Assembly (NCBI RefSeq): GCF_036850765.1
Contig: NC_089492.1
Location: 201,096,276 to 201,160,275, forward strand
Origin: Saccopteryx bilineata
Lineage: Eukaryota; Chordata; Mammalia; Chiroptera; Emballonuridae
Direction: 5' to 3'
DNA length: 64,000 nucleotides
The translations under genes and the position numbers were made by a program. This document shows positions 11,688 through 21,655 of the stretch, piece after piece; positions within the stretch are counted from its first letter, which is position 1, and each line of letters opens with the position of its first letter. The notes below the pieces were generated by a model, which did no database searches, had not been told where the DNA came from, and worked only from the letters and a program-made list of their open reading frames with translations.

Positions 11688-12600
11688 ATGCAAAATTTTG
11701 ATATCCTAATCCATGCCTTCTGGTATTGGGTGCCACTTCTATGGGGGTGAGAATTCCTCGCTGTTCTTTCCCTAGACCCTTAGTGGGCAAAAATCCCTGA
11801 TCAAGCATTTGAGTGCTAACTAAACTATTAGGACTGACAAGCAATGCCCCCATATTTTTCAAAACATCTCTACCCCACAAATTAACTGGCAATCCAGGGA
11901 GCACATAAGGCTGAAAAAGTCCAGAATGACCTTCTTTATCTTCCCATTGTAAAAAACTAGAACTTTGTTGAGGGGATTTACTCTGCCCTATACTTTGTAG
12001 TTCTGTGGCTGCTGCATGAGTGGGCCAGGAAGGAGGCCAATGTAGCTTTGCAATAACAGATACATCAGCCCCAGTATCTAAAAGCCCTTTAAATTTACGC
12101 CCTTGTATTGTTAGTTCCATTTCAGGGCGTTCCTGACCTATTTTTTGAATCCAATAGGCAGTATCAGTGGAGCCAAATCTTTGATTCTCTTGGGGTCCCT
12201 TTAGCAGGGTTTGGCCTTGTCTTAAAAGAGGTAAAAGGATTAATTGAGCAATTTTCATATCAGGGGAGATAGTGACTATATTCCTCAAAGTGTGAGCCAT
12301 TACTTTAATTTCCCCTGTATAATCAGAGTCTATCACTCCAGGAAGAACAAAGAATTCCCTCATAGTTAAACTACTTTTGCCTAACAAGATTCCTACTGTG
12401 TTACTGGGAAGTGGCCCAAAAATTCCAGTGGGTATGGCTTGAGGTCCCATCTCTGGAGTCAATACGAATTGGGAGGTGGGACTGAGGTCCAGTCCTGTAC
12501 TGCCTGTTGTTGCCTGGGATAGTTGGGCAATGTTTGGCCTACTGGAATCTGAATTTGCTGAGGAAACACTGACATTGCCCCTATTGTTTGATGGGGCCGG
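11686..12600 (-). CDS. pro: dUTPase-protease (pro) frame of the provirus
   Basis: An open frame that ends at 11686 and extends upstream to 12936; only the part after about 12600 looks like pro. Numbering from the first Met at 12936: dUTPase signatures STGLDL (146-151), PTGIFGPLP (169-177), a GKSSLTM motif (186-192), LPGVIDSDYTGEI (198-210) and FGSTDTAYW (254-262); then the aspartic protease active site LDTGADVSVI (286-295); then a glycine-rich G-patch (about 381-415, ending HGLGYQNF). dUTPase removes dUTP and the protease matures Gag-Pol. The frame is -1 relative to the last open gag segment (to 12459), so it would be made by frameshifting. No clear slippery heptamer was identified. No internal stop codon is present. 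Confidence 0.9.
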   Translation of the reverse strand, partial: PAPSNNRGNVSVSSANSDSSRPNIAQLSQATTGSTGLDLSPTSQFVLTPEMGPQAIPTGIFGPLPSNTVGILLGKSSLTMREFFVLPGVIDSDYTGEIKVMAHTLRNIVTISPDMKIAQLILLPLLRQGQTLLKGPQENQRFGSTDTAYWIQKIGQERPEMELTIQGRKFKGLLDTGADVSVIAKLHWPPSWPTHAAATELQSIGQSKSPQQSSSFLQWEDKEGHSGLFQPYVLPGLPVNLWGRDVLKNMGALLVSPNSLVSTQMLDQGFLPTKGLGKEQRGILTPIEVAPNTRRHGLGYQNFA

Positions 12601-12841
12601 GGAGGGCCCCATTGTCCGTTCCCTGCCCTGCGGTAGTACATTTAGGCCTCCCCTTATTTTTCCAATGTTTCCCATGTCTACAAAGTGGGCAGAGGTCCGG
12701 AGCCTTAAGGGCTGGCTGTCCTTGAGGGAGAGGCCGAGACCAATATCCAGGGAAAGCAGGGCAGTTTTTAGCAAAATGCCCCGAACCCCCACATTGAAAA
12801 CAGTTTCCACGGGCAAAAGTACTTCCCTGACCTTCCTTCCT
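12459..12841 (-). pseudogene. gag: gag nucleocapsid region, broken
   Basis: After the gag stop at 12844-12842 the same frame continues with a clear zinc knuckle (CFQCGGSGHFAKNC, about 12795-12754) and a second, degenerate one in which the last Cys is displaced. That frame ends at TAG 12583-12581. The normal Gag carboxyl end, with a WTSVPPP-type motif before TGA 12461-12459, is in another frame. A small insertion or deletion near 12650-12640 must therefore separate the two parts. It overlaps the start of the pro frame, as expected in betaretroviruses. Confidence 0.8.
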
Positions 12842-13930
12842 TCACTTGTTCTGTCCTTTATCAAAGTTTTGTCCTTGAAATCTTGCCTTATTACCTGTGG
12901 TAAAGGCAAGACCTTGCATGTATGAAGGCCCAACATCGGCGCATATTCTAATATAATCCTCTATATCTCCCTTCTTGCGGTGAGGCCGAAGTGCAGCCTG
13001 ACAAGCAGAATTAGCATTTTCATAGGCTAGTTGTTTTATTAAAACCTTTCCCACATTTTTATCCCCTACTATTCTTTCAACTGCTTGAATTAGCCATGAG
13101 ACAAAGTCTTGAAATCGCTCGTCTGCACCCTGCCTAATTTTACCAAATTCTTCTGGTTTGGTCCCTGGAATAGGCAGGCATTTCCATGCCTGTGTGGCTA
13201 GCTGATTAATTATATCATAAATAGCTGGTTGATACTCTAATTGAGTTGCCGTATGGGCATATTGTCCTTCTCCAGTTAACGTATCTACAGTAACAGCAAC
13301 CTCCTCTTGCTGATTTTTCTCATCCAGCTCTATAGCCTTTTCATGAAAGTCTGACTTCCACAACAAATAATCACCTCCGGAGAGACAAGCACGAGCAATC
13401 GCCTTCCAGTCATTTGGGGGAAGAGCCTTTGCACTAATGGTATCTAATAAACCAAGTGTAAAAGGGGCAGTAGGCCCATACTGAGCACAAGCAAGTTTAA
13501 GCTCTTTCAGAGTTTTAAAAGGTACAGGTTCATGTTCTCGCACTAGTCTCCCTGTATCATCCTGTCTTTCCACAATAGGAAAACAGGCAAAGCCATCTAT
13601 TGTTTCCCCTATATTTCGAGCCTGGTCTATAGATTGTTGGAGAGGAGATTTCCCAGATTTTGAGCTATAGACTATGGAATCAGCCCGATAAGGGAACGGA
13701 GGAGCAGAGGGTTGAATGTAGGAAGGAGCTGAGGGCAGCGGAGGCCCCGCGGCTAAGGCAGCCATAGCCACGGATTTTTCATCCCCCCTGTCATCCTCAG
13801 ACTTCAGGTTATCCTCATATTCACATCCCTCTGTTTCCGGCTTACCCTGATACTCTTCAGACAATGATTTGTCTTCATATGGAAACATTTTTACAAAAAG
13901 GTCCCTTACTTTTGACCCTATCTGTCCCAT
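12842..13930 (-). pseudogene. gag: gag, shortened matrix and capsid
   Basis: A 362-codon open frame starting MGQ, which is a standard N-myristoylation start. Residues 1-14 resemble a matrix N-terminus, but the sequence then passes almost directly into an acidic, proline-rich linker, so most of the usual 90-100-residue matrix core is missing. Two PSAP late-domain motifs lie at 67-70 and 75-78. The capsid follows from about residue 118, with the major homology region near 266-284 (RQGADERFQDFVSW). TGA at 12844-12842 ends the frame before the nucleocapsid. Intact Gag would assemble particles; this version lacks RNA-binding knuckles unless the stop is read through. The leader between the primer site and the ATG is only about 110 bases. 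Confidence 0.92.
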
Positions 13931-14042
13931 ATTCTTTTACTCCCAACTACACTTTCCCCAAAAACTTTCTTTACTCACTGTGCGCACTTCACTTTGGGGA
14001 GTTCCGTCACCTTCCTTCAGTTTTAGTTTCCTCGTACTCAAG

Positions 14043-14060
14043 TCATGTGTTCGGGCGCCA
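14043..14060 (-). promoter_or_regulatory. Primer binding site, tRNA-Lys3-like
   Basis: On the minus strand, two bases after the 5' LTR, TGGCGCCCGAACA (14060-14048) matches the first 13 bases of the 18-base site complementary to tRNA-Lys3. The remaining positions read CATGAC where GGGAC is expected, a short mismatch with one extra base. Its place and start are diagnostic of the minus-strand primer site. Confidence 0.85.
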
Positions 14061-14062
14061 CT

Positions 14063-14491
14063 TGCCGCGGACCAGCGCAGCTTCCAAATAACGGTGCGGA
14101 ATTAAGGAAACACACTTTGTCAGAACAAAACCGATGGGACCGGGAGGACTCCTCAAACTGCCTGGCAGCATCTGAGTGCCTCACAGCCTCAGTTCGCTTT
14201 ATTATATGGACCTATGCATATCAAGGACCCTGATACAAAGTTGCACATCAAAGGCTAAGACAGGAACTCTCCCAAGGCAAAAACAGTATACATTAGTGAA
14301 TTTTACAAACATCTGAAAACAAAGAGTCAGAGGAAGGGTATGTATATTGCTTCCTGCAACCCAAGGAAGGAAGTGGAGTGGGTGCAAACACAGAGCATCA
14401 AAGCCAAATATGGAGATGGAGGGGGTAGAACTTAAACCCCCTGCCAAGCCTTGAATCTATAATGGCTTTTTGCCATTACCGGTCCACAACA
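14063..14491 (-). repeat. 5' LTR of the provirus
   Basis: 429 bp, identical to the 3' LTR except at one position (14436). It should carry the proviral promoter. An AATAAA signal lies on the minus strand at 14203-14198. The LTR ends exactly at the 6-bp target duplication. Confidence 0.95.
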
Positions 14492-15632
14492 GACATACAA
14501 ATGGCCAACAAATATATTTTTAAAAATGTTCATCTTCACTAGCTATTAGAGAAATGCAAATTAAAACTCCAATGAGATATCACCTCATACCTGTTAGATT
14601 GGCTATTATAAAAAAGATAGGTAATAACAAGTGTTGGAAAGGCTGTGGAGAAAAAGGAACCCTCGTTCACTGCGGGTGAGAATACTAATTAGTATGACCA
14701 TTATGGAAGAAAGTATGGTGGTACTCAAACTTTAAGAATAGAACTACCATGTGACCCAGCAATCCCTCTACTGGTTATCTACCCAAAAAACTTGAAAATA
14801 TTTATACGCAATGACACATGCACACCCATGTTCAATGCAGCATTATTCACGGTGGCCAACACATGGAAACAACCAAAGTGTCCCTCGATAGAGGATTGAA
14901 TAAAGAAGATGTGGTACATATATACAACAGAATACTCCTCAGCCATAAGAAATGATGACATAATGCCAATCACGACAACATAGATGGACCTTGAGAACAT
15001 TCTACTGAGTGAAATAAATAAATCTGAAAAAAAATAAGAACTATATGATTTCACACCTAGGTGGGATATAAAACTGAGACTCATGGACATAGCTAAAAAT
15101 GAAGTGGTTACCAGGGAAGGGAGATGTGGGAGGGGGATGGGGAGAAGGGAGTAAAGAAGGGCAAATATAAGGTGACGGAAAATGATTTCACTTTGGGTGA
15201 TGGGCACACAACACAATCAACAGTTCAAATGCTGCCTCGCTAAGTGATGGTATAGTGGATTAAATGTTGGCCTGGGATGCTAAGGACCCAGGTTCAAAAA
15301 CTCAGGGGTCTCTGGTTTGAGTGTGGGATCACAGACATGACCCCATGGTTGTTGACTTGAGCCCAAGGTCATTGGCTTGAGCAAGAGGTCACTGGCTCAG
15401 TTGGAGCCCCTCGGTCAAGGCATGTATGAGAAATCAAACAATGAACAACTAAGGTGCCGCAACTACAAGTTGATGCTTCTCATCTCCCTTCCTGTCTGTC
15501 CCTGTCTGTCCGTACATCTATCTCTCGCTCGCTTGCTAAAAAAAAAAGTTAAATGCTGTAGGGATGTTCACCTGATACCTATGTACTGTTATTGATCGGA
15601 GTTACTCCATTAAATTTGACTTCAAAATAAAA
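14492..15632 (+). pseudogene. LINE-1 copy B, right segment and 3' end
   Basis: L1 sequence resumes at the duplicated gacata. It runs through the ORF2 carboxyl end (its C-rich motif region near 14640-14680 is altered) and 3'UTR, and ends in cttcaaaataaa with an A-rich tail after 15622. A SINE interrupts the 3'UTR at 15235-15547. No open frame of note. Confidence 0.85.
15235..15547 (+). mobile_element. tRNA-derived SINE in L1 3'UTR
   Basis: A tRNA-like head followed by the repeated 'ggtcactggcttgagc' body, a pyrimidine-rich 3' part and an A-tract at 15538-15547. The target duplication ttcaaatgctg (15224-15234) recurs with one change at 15548-15558. Confidence 0.85.
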
Positions 15633-16348
15633 AAAAATTATAAATACAAAAAAGAAAATGTAAAGAGAGACAGAGAGAGAGGAACTGGTCCTGCAGTATG
15701 GGGAGGAGAGGGAGCAGGCCTGAGATACCCTTACAATGGCTGGCCATCACAGCCTTCGGAAGGCAGCAGGACAGGCTGAAGCCTGAGTGAGAGGCAGTTA
15801 GCCATGCTCTGGTGTGCATTGTCTGCCTTGCTCATGAACGTACACACTACACTGCGTCTGGGATGGTGTCATTTTATTTCCAGCCGCTGTGATTTATTTG
15901 AACTGGCACTGACCCCATCTGAAATAGGGGCCAGACAAAACAGTGTTTTGATGAAGAACATCTGAATGGGCGATGTAATGACAAAAGTATCAGGAACTCC
16001 AGAAAAGCTTGGTGCAACATAGGTGTTTCCTAAGTGCTTCCTGGCTCCTTTCCTCCCACCGTCATTAGCACCGGTGCACTCAGAGCCTTCTAGCTCCATG
16101 AGACTTGCTTATCACTTTTTCGAGGAGGCTCCTTTCGGGAAGCTGCCAATTAACACGACTCCCTTTGCAACTCACTGTAACTCATGTACACAGTGAAGGG
16201 CAAAGACTTCAGTCCCTGACCATGCAGGCATTTAATGCTAGTGATAAGTGGTCATTTAATCACAAAAAGTTAGAATTTTACAAAATCTTTTCACATATAC
16301 CATGTCCCTTAATGTTTTCCGGATCCCTTTAACTCAGAAAGCACTGTT
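15633..16348. other. Intergenic, nothing recognised
   Basis: An A-rich L1 tail, then apparently single-copy sequence. No exon, promoter or repeat family was recognised. Confidence 0.5.
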
Positions 16349-16699
16349 GCCCTGGCTGGTTGGCTCAGTGGTAGAGCATCAGCCCAATGTGTGAATGTCC
16401 TGGGTTCAATTCCCAACCAGGGTACACAGGAGAAGAACCCATCTGCTTCTCCCTACCTTCCCCCCTACCCCCTAAGCCCCCACAGCCATAGCTTGATTGG
16501 AGCAAGTTGGCCCCAGACGTTGAGCGTGGCTCCATGGCATCCACCTCAGGCACTAAGAAGAGCTTGGTTGCTGAGCAACAGAGCAACGCCCCAGATGGGC
16601 AGAGCATTGCCCCCTAGTGGGCTTGCTGGGTGGATCTTGGTTGAGGTGCATGCAGGAGTCTGTCTTTCTGCTTCTCCTCTTACTGAATAAAAAAAAAAG
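16349..16699 (+). mobile_element. Ves-type SINE
   Basis: Head gccctggctggttggctcagtgg, a B-box-like ggttcaattcc, body and an A-rich tail at 16688-16699. Moderately diverged. Confidence 0.85.
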
Positions 16700-18376
16700 A
16701 AAGCATCTCTACCTTTTTTATAGACAAAATTCCAGTCTCATAGAGTTGAAGGGTTCCCCAAAAGTCCCACTGTGGTAGGTGGAGCACTCTTGTCTGAGTT
16801 TTAGGTCCTCAGGCTACACCCCAGGCCAGATTGCACCAGGCTGAAGGAGGCACAGTGGACCAGATATGTCCATTGGCCCAAAGTTGTGTGACCAGAGGCT
16901 GTCGGGTCCGGCCCTCAGTTGGTCCTCAGTGAATATTGTCATTTTGGGTGAAAGTTCTTTAAGATGAGAAATTTATAGCTAGCTAGAAAGGTACAACAAA
17001 TTAAGGGTTAGAAACTCTGAAGGCAAGAGTCTCCCAAAGCTGGTGACCTAGCCTCAGGCATGTGAGGGAACCTGCTGTTTGATTACTCTTTTATTTATAA
17101 AGCAAAACGAAAAGGGAAACAGGAATGAGCTTCCTTCCCTTCCTCTGATACAGGGTGGCCATGAGGACAGACGAGGCTAAAAGTAGTGTCCAGGTATGAG
17201 ATGGAGCTGCTGTGCACCTGGAGACTCACCCAGCATTTGATCAAGGAGGGTATCTTTCCAGAGAGAGGGAGAGACAGGCAGACAGACAGATCCCAGAGAT
17301 GAAAGGCAGAGGAGTGGCCGGTGCTCACAGCCTGCAGCCACAGAGCATCCTCCAGGGTGTGGTATATGCTCCAATCAGTGGCTCACACGCTGCTGTTAGG
17401 ACTTCCAGGCTGGGGGTTAAGGGAAGGACAAGGCAGTGGCTCCTCTCACTGCTGTCCCTGGACCTGTAGCCAGCATTTGCCTCCCAACCCCACAGCTTTG
17501 AGCCCCGCTGGTCAAGAGGTCTTGGTCCCCAAAGTGAGGGAGGACTCTTCACACAGGAGGGTCCACTGAGGTGGAAGTGGGACTGCCACCTGGCTCCTCA
17601 TTGCGGTAAAGGAGTCACTGTACTATTTGGGGTGATTGATCCTGACTCTCAAGAGGAAATTGACTGCAAGCACACCATGGGGGTCAGGAGGAGTATGTCT
17701 GGAATGCAGGGTCTTCCCCAGGGATCTCAGGGCTCCCATGTGCTGGGCTGACATTCAGTACAAATCCACGACAGCCCAATTCAACCAGGTCTGCTAATGG
17801 CCAGGGCTCTTCAGGAAGAAGGGTTCAGGCCACCCCACCAGGTGCTTGCTGAGGGCAGCTGGACTGTGGGATGGGGCAGTTGCAGAGGAGAATTAGAAAT
17901 ATCAGCTACCATAATAAGACCAGCTGCTGAAACAAAGACTGTAATATTTCTTTTTCTTCCTCTTTTTGGTGTGAATGTGCTTGTGCATTTATTAACTAAT
18001 TTCTGTCCCCTCTCCTGCTCTCCCACCTCACATAAGATGCACTGACAGCAGTAAACCTTGTATCCTAGTATTTCATTTACAGGACAACAATGAGGGAACA
18101 TAGACGAGCTTGAAGAATGAACATTATTTAAAGATGGGAAAAGGGCCCTGTGTCCTCTGGAGAAACAACCAGGCATGTTTCCAGTTGTGTATGGAATAGT
18201 TGTATTGTGAGAGATGACAGTGTCACTCTGCTGTAACCTGTGGTTTAAAGAGATGTATAGAAGTGCTAAATAGACAAGGGGTGGGCTACAGTGGCTCTGT
18301 AATGTAAGTTAGATTTCCCAAGATTCCCTTTCCTATGTTTTTGGTTAGGGTGGACCACAAGAACGATTTTGCATGA
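16700..18376. other. Intergenic, nothing recognised
   Basis: Mixed-composition sequence with no conserved open frame. Short open stretches around 17200-17570 and 17800-18170 show no domain signature, and open frames on both strands overlap there, so they are treated as chance. Confidence 0.5.
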
Positions 18377-18733
18377 GCCCTGGCCAGTTGGCTTAGTGGA
18401 TAGAGCCTCGGCCTAGCATATTGAAATCCAGGGTTTGAGTCCTGGTCAGGGCACACATGAGAAGCAACCATCTGCTTCTCTTCTCCTCCCTCTCCCCCTT
18501 CTTTCCCTCTTCCCCTCCTACAGCCAGTGGCTTGATTGGTTCAAGCATTGGCCTCACACACTGAGGAAAGCTCAGTTGGTCTGAGTGTCAGCCTCAGGCA
18601 CTAAAAATAGCTCAGTTGATTTGAGCATTGGCCCCAGACAGGTTTGCTGGGTGGATCCCAGCTGGGGTGCATGTGAGAGTCTGTCTCATTATCTCCGTTC
18701 CTCTCACTTGGAAAAGAAAAGAAAAAAAAAAAG
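18377..18733 (+). mobile_element. Ves-type SINE
   Basis: Starts ccctggccagttggcttagtgg and ends in an A-tract. The flanking duplication gattttgcatgag at 18365-18377 has a one-base-shorter partner after the tail at 18734-18746. Confidence 0.87.
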
Positions 18734-19025
18734 ATTTGCATGAGCTTTGATGGGCAGATATGAAGCAGTAGGCATGATGTGTGTGAGTGGCAAGGGCACC
18801 GGGCATTGTCACAGCTCACACCTGTTGTCACTCTCTGCTGGCTCACTTTGTTGTTGTGGGCCAGCAGCCTAACCTGCAGCTGCTCCACCTCCCTCCATCC
18901 TACTTTTTCATCTCTAGCTGGGGAGCTGGTCATGTTCAGCTTCGTGGTAAAGAGAACTAGCTTCTCTGGCAGGACATTTGGGTCCTGGCTGTGGGAGGCA
19001 ATAAGGGCTGGTTGTGGACTAAACT

Positions 19026-19158
19026 GTCTCCCCCATGCCCTCCTCAAGCCCTAACTTGCAATGGGACTGCTTGGAGATAGGTTGTTTAAAAGGTAATTAA
19101 GATTAGATGAGGTCATAAAAGCGGGGCCTTAATCCACTGTGGCCAATGTCCTTAAAAG
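19026..19158 (+). repeat. MaLR-type LTR, left part
   Basis: Resembles the MST/MLT1 group of ERVL-MaLR LTRs (ggtaattaagattagatgaggtcataa and the following ggggccttaatcca pattern). It continues at 27926-28145 after removal of the SINE and L1 unit that later inserted into it. Confidence 0.65.
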
Positions 19159-19168
19159 ACGAAGGACA

Positions 19169-19352
19169 GGGCCTGACCTGTGGTGGTGCAGTGGATAAAG
19201 TGTTGACCTGGAACGCTGAATTTGCTGGTTCAAAACCCTGGGCTTGCCTAGTCAAGGCACATATGAGAGTTGATGCTTCCTGCTCCTCCCCCCTTCTCTC
19301 TCTCTCTCTCTCTCTCTCTGAAAATTGAATAAATAAAGTCTTTAAAAAAAAA
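19169..19352 (+). mobile_element. Short tRNA-derived SINE
   Basis: Head cctgacctgtggtggtgcagtgg, a B-box-like segment, a (CT)n stretch at 19295-19319 and an aataaataaa plus poly(A) end. Its target duplication aaaagacgaaggacag (19154-19169) pairs with aaaagaggaaggacag at 27910-27925, on the far side of the L1 unit. This shows the L1 later entered this SINE's tail. Confidence 0.88.
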
Positions 19353-19360
19353 GAGGAAGG
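19344..19360. repeat. Target-site duplication of the L1 unit, left copy
   Basis: Nine A residues followed by gaggaagg. The partner is the A-tract plus gaggaagg ending at 27921. It bounds the whole 8.55-kb composite. Confidence 0.85.
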
Positions 19361-20686
19361 GAGAGACAAGATGCCACTGGAGTAGGTGGACGTACCAGCA
19401 TCTACCTCCCAGAACCAAAGTGGATTACAAACTAATTTTATGAACTATCAGCTGGAAAAACCAACTTTGGACTAAACTAAAAAGGACTCTTCAACCAAGG
19501 AACGCTGAAGAAGCCACACAGAGACTGGTAGGAAAAGCGGAAACGCCGATAGGGCTGCCCAGCTTCTCGGAGCCAACGACAGCAGGGAGAGACTCGCGTG
19601 GCGGGAAGTGAGTTTAGCAGAGGGGAAAGGGTCCTGAGCCCCAGGAACAAAGCCCTAGCCTGCAACCCCAGAGCCCAGAAGAAGCGTAAGGACAGTATTT
19701 AGCTGGAAACAAGTCAGGATACTGTTTGTGAGAGAGTCTGATTTCTCAGACCCAGGAGCCTTCTTAAAGGGACCACGCAGAACAGCTCTCTCACAAACAC
19801 TCACCTGGGGTTCCTGGGGACGGAGGGAGAGGGGAGAGAACCACAGTAACAGGAAAAGAGTGCAATCTAGGAGGCACAGGGAGAAACATTTTGGGAGATA
19901 GCCACCCTAACCCCTGGGACGAGTCACTCCCCAAAGCTGAAGTGAATATTTCCCCCAGAAACAGCAATACCAGCAAAGGGAAGCAGGAGAGCAGCCAAAC
20001 AAGCTCCCCCGCAGCATTCAGAGCAGAGTCGCATAGAAGGAGGGAGCTTTCTGGTCTACAGTAGTGAGTCTTAGGGTCCGAGCTGCAACGCCCCCACCCA
20101 AGCGGCTGAGGGCGCGCCGGAGGGCGGGCGGCAGCGGGAGACAAAAGCACAGTTCTGCTGGCAGGGTTGGAAGCCGGCTGGCCACCACTGGGCTCAGGTG
20201 TGAGCTCAATCTTGCCCGGCTAGGGAGAAGGGGGCATGCAAAAGCAGCCAAGCTCAGCTGCCAGCAGCCTGTAATCCAGCCTCCGGGAGAAGGGCAGGAA
20301 ACCCAGAAAGAGTAGAAACCAGCCCCAGAGCAAGGGCAGAGGAGCACATCCCTGCCCCGCCCGTGCAACCCAGGCTTGGTAGCCGGCTCCTCCCGCAGGG
20401 GTGGAGCCAAAAGCCCAGAAGAGGCGGAGTTCCGCTACGGAGCTGAGCTTGGGCACGCAGCCCTTCTGGTGGTAGAGCCAAGGCTAGCAGCTGTTCCTTG
20501 AGTGGGATCATCCTGCAAAGGCAGGGCAAAAGCTCGGAAACAGGCGGAGACCCGCAGCTGAGCAAAGGTGCTCGCCAGTGGCATCAGGACCGAGCATAAC
20601 ATCACACATGGGGGCGGGGCAAAGGCCAAGGCCACCAACCCTTGTGCACCCGAGCACGTGATCACAGCCACTCCCGTGAAGAGAAA
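19361..20686 (+). promoter_or_regulatory. L1 5'UTR with presumed internal promoter
   Basis: About 1.33 kb between the left target duplication and ORF1. It is GC-rich with many CpG sites, especially 20060-20420, unlike the surrounding AT-rich L1 body. In mammals the L1 5'UTR carries the internal Pol II promoter. No stop-free host gene is present, although several chance open frames occur because of the GC content. Its presence marks this L1 as essentially full-length at the 5' end. Confidence 0.8.
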
Positions 20687-21598
20687 ATGTGGAGGCAGAG
20701 AAATACAACACAAATAAACCAAGAGAAATCCCCAGAAAAGGACCTAAGTGAATCAGATATAACCAAATTACCAGATGCAGAGTTTAAAATAACGATTGTT
20801 AGGATGCTCAAAGATATTAGAACCACCATAGATGGCCATTACGAAAACCTAAATAAAGAGATAACAAATATAAAAAAGGACATTGAAATAATAAAAAAGA
20901 ATCAGACAGAAATGACAAATACAATATCTGAAATAAAGAATACAATGGAAGGAATTAAAAGCAGGATGGATGAAGCAGAGAATCGAATCAGTGAGTTAGA
21001 GGACACGATAAATAAAGGCACGGAAGCAGAGCAGAAAAAAGAAAAGAGACTCAAAAAGTCTGAGGAAACTCTAAGAGAGCTCTGTGACAACATGAAGAGA
21101 AATAACATCCGCATCATAGGGGCTCCTGAAGAAGAAGAGAAAGAACAAGGGATAGAGACTTTGTTCAAACATATTATAGCGGAAAACTTCCCCCAATTAA
21201 GGCAGGAAAACGTTTCACATGTTCAGGAAGCACAGAGAACTCCATTAAGGAGAAACCCAAAGAAACCAACACCAAGACACATCATAATTAAATTACCAAA
21301 GCTAAATGATAAAGAGAAAATATTAAAAGCTGCTAGAGAAAAAAAGACTATCACCTACAAAGGAGCCCCCATAAGGATGACTTCTGACTTCTCAACAGAA
21401 ACACTTGAGGCCAGAAGGGAATGGCAAGAAATATTCAAAGTAATGCAGAACAAGAACCTACAACCAAGACTACTTTATCCAGCAAGGCTATCATTTAAAA
21501 TTGAAGGAGAAATAAAAAGCTTTACAAACAAAAAAAAACTCAAGGATTTCACTGCAACCAAACCAAGGCTGCAAGAAATGCTAAGGGACCTGTTGTAA
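20687..21598 (+). CDS. LINE-1 ORF1 protein, intact
   Basis: 303 codons from the Met at 20687. An upstream in-frame Met at 20642 would add 15 residues unlike L1 ORF1, so the second start is preferred. ORF1p is the RNA-binding chaperone that trimerises and coats L1 RNA in cytoplasmic particles. A long heptad-like coiled coil covers about residues 35-140 (ENLNKEITNIKKDIEIIKK, RMDEAENRISELEDTI). The RRM begins near NNIRIIGAPEE (139-149), and the basic C-terminal domain covers about 180-290 (HIIIKLPKLNDKEKIL). No internal stop. A 57-base spacer separates it from ORF2, as usual for mammalian L1. Confidence 0.92.
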   Translation: MWRQRNTTQINQEKSPEKDLSESDITKLPDAEFKITIVRMLKDIRTTIDGHYENLNKEITNIKKDIEIIKKNQTEMTNTISEIKNTMEGIKSRMDEAENRISELEDTINKGTEAEQKKEKRLKKSEETLRELCDNMKRNNIRIIGAPEEEEKEQGIETLFKHIIAENFPQLRQENVSHVQEAQRTPLRRNPKKPTPRHIIIKLPKLNDKEKILKAAREKKTITYKGAPIRMTSDFSTETLEARREWQEIFKVMQNKNLQPRLLYPARLSFKIEGEIKSFTNKKKLKDFTATKPRLQEMLRDLL

Positions 21599-21655
21599 AC
21601 AGATCAAAGGAAAAAAGAATATAGCAAAAGAGAAAAACAGTTTTAAAGAAAAAAA

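Larger units (their letters stand above)
6412..14491 (-). mobile_element. Class II endogenous retrovirus, complete provirus without env
   Basis: An 8080-bp provirus read on the minus strand. Order: 5' LTR (14491-14063), primer binding site, gag (from 13930), dUTPase-protease, pol with reverse transcriptase, RNase H and integrase, about 2.2 kb of non-coding or recombinant sequence, polypurine tract, 3' LTR (6840-6412). The duplication gacata at 6406-6411 and 14492-14497 is 6 bp, as expected for class II elements, and cleanly restores the interrupted L1. A dUTPase fused upstream of the protease, a G-patch after the protease and the YMDD polymerase motif place it with betaretrovirus-like ERVs (ERVK/IAP/MMTV-like). 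The LTRs differ at one of 429 positions (g at 6785 versus a at 14436). Coding breaks are present in gag, RNase H and integrase, and env is absent, so it is not autonomous. Confidence 0.95.

Noticed and set aside
12476..12925. 149-codon plus-strand frame opposite gag-pro
   Set aside because: It is antisense to clear retroviral coding sequence and has no similarity of its own.
20018..20720. Several minus-strand open frames in the L1 5'UTR
   Set aside because: They arise from GC-rich, CpG-rich 5'UTR sequence, overlap one another in different frames and show no domains.
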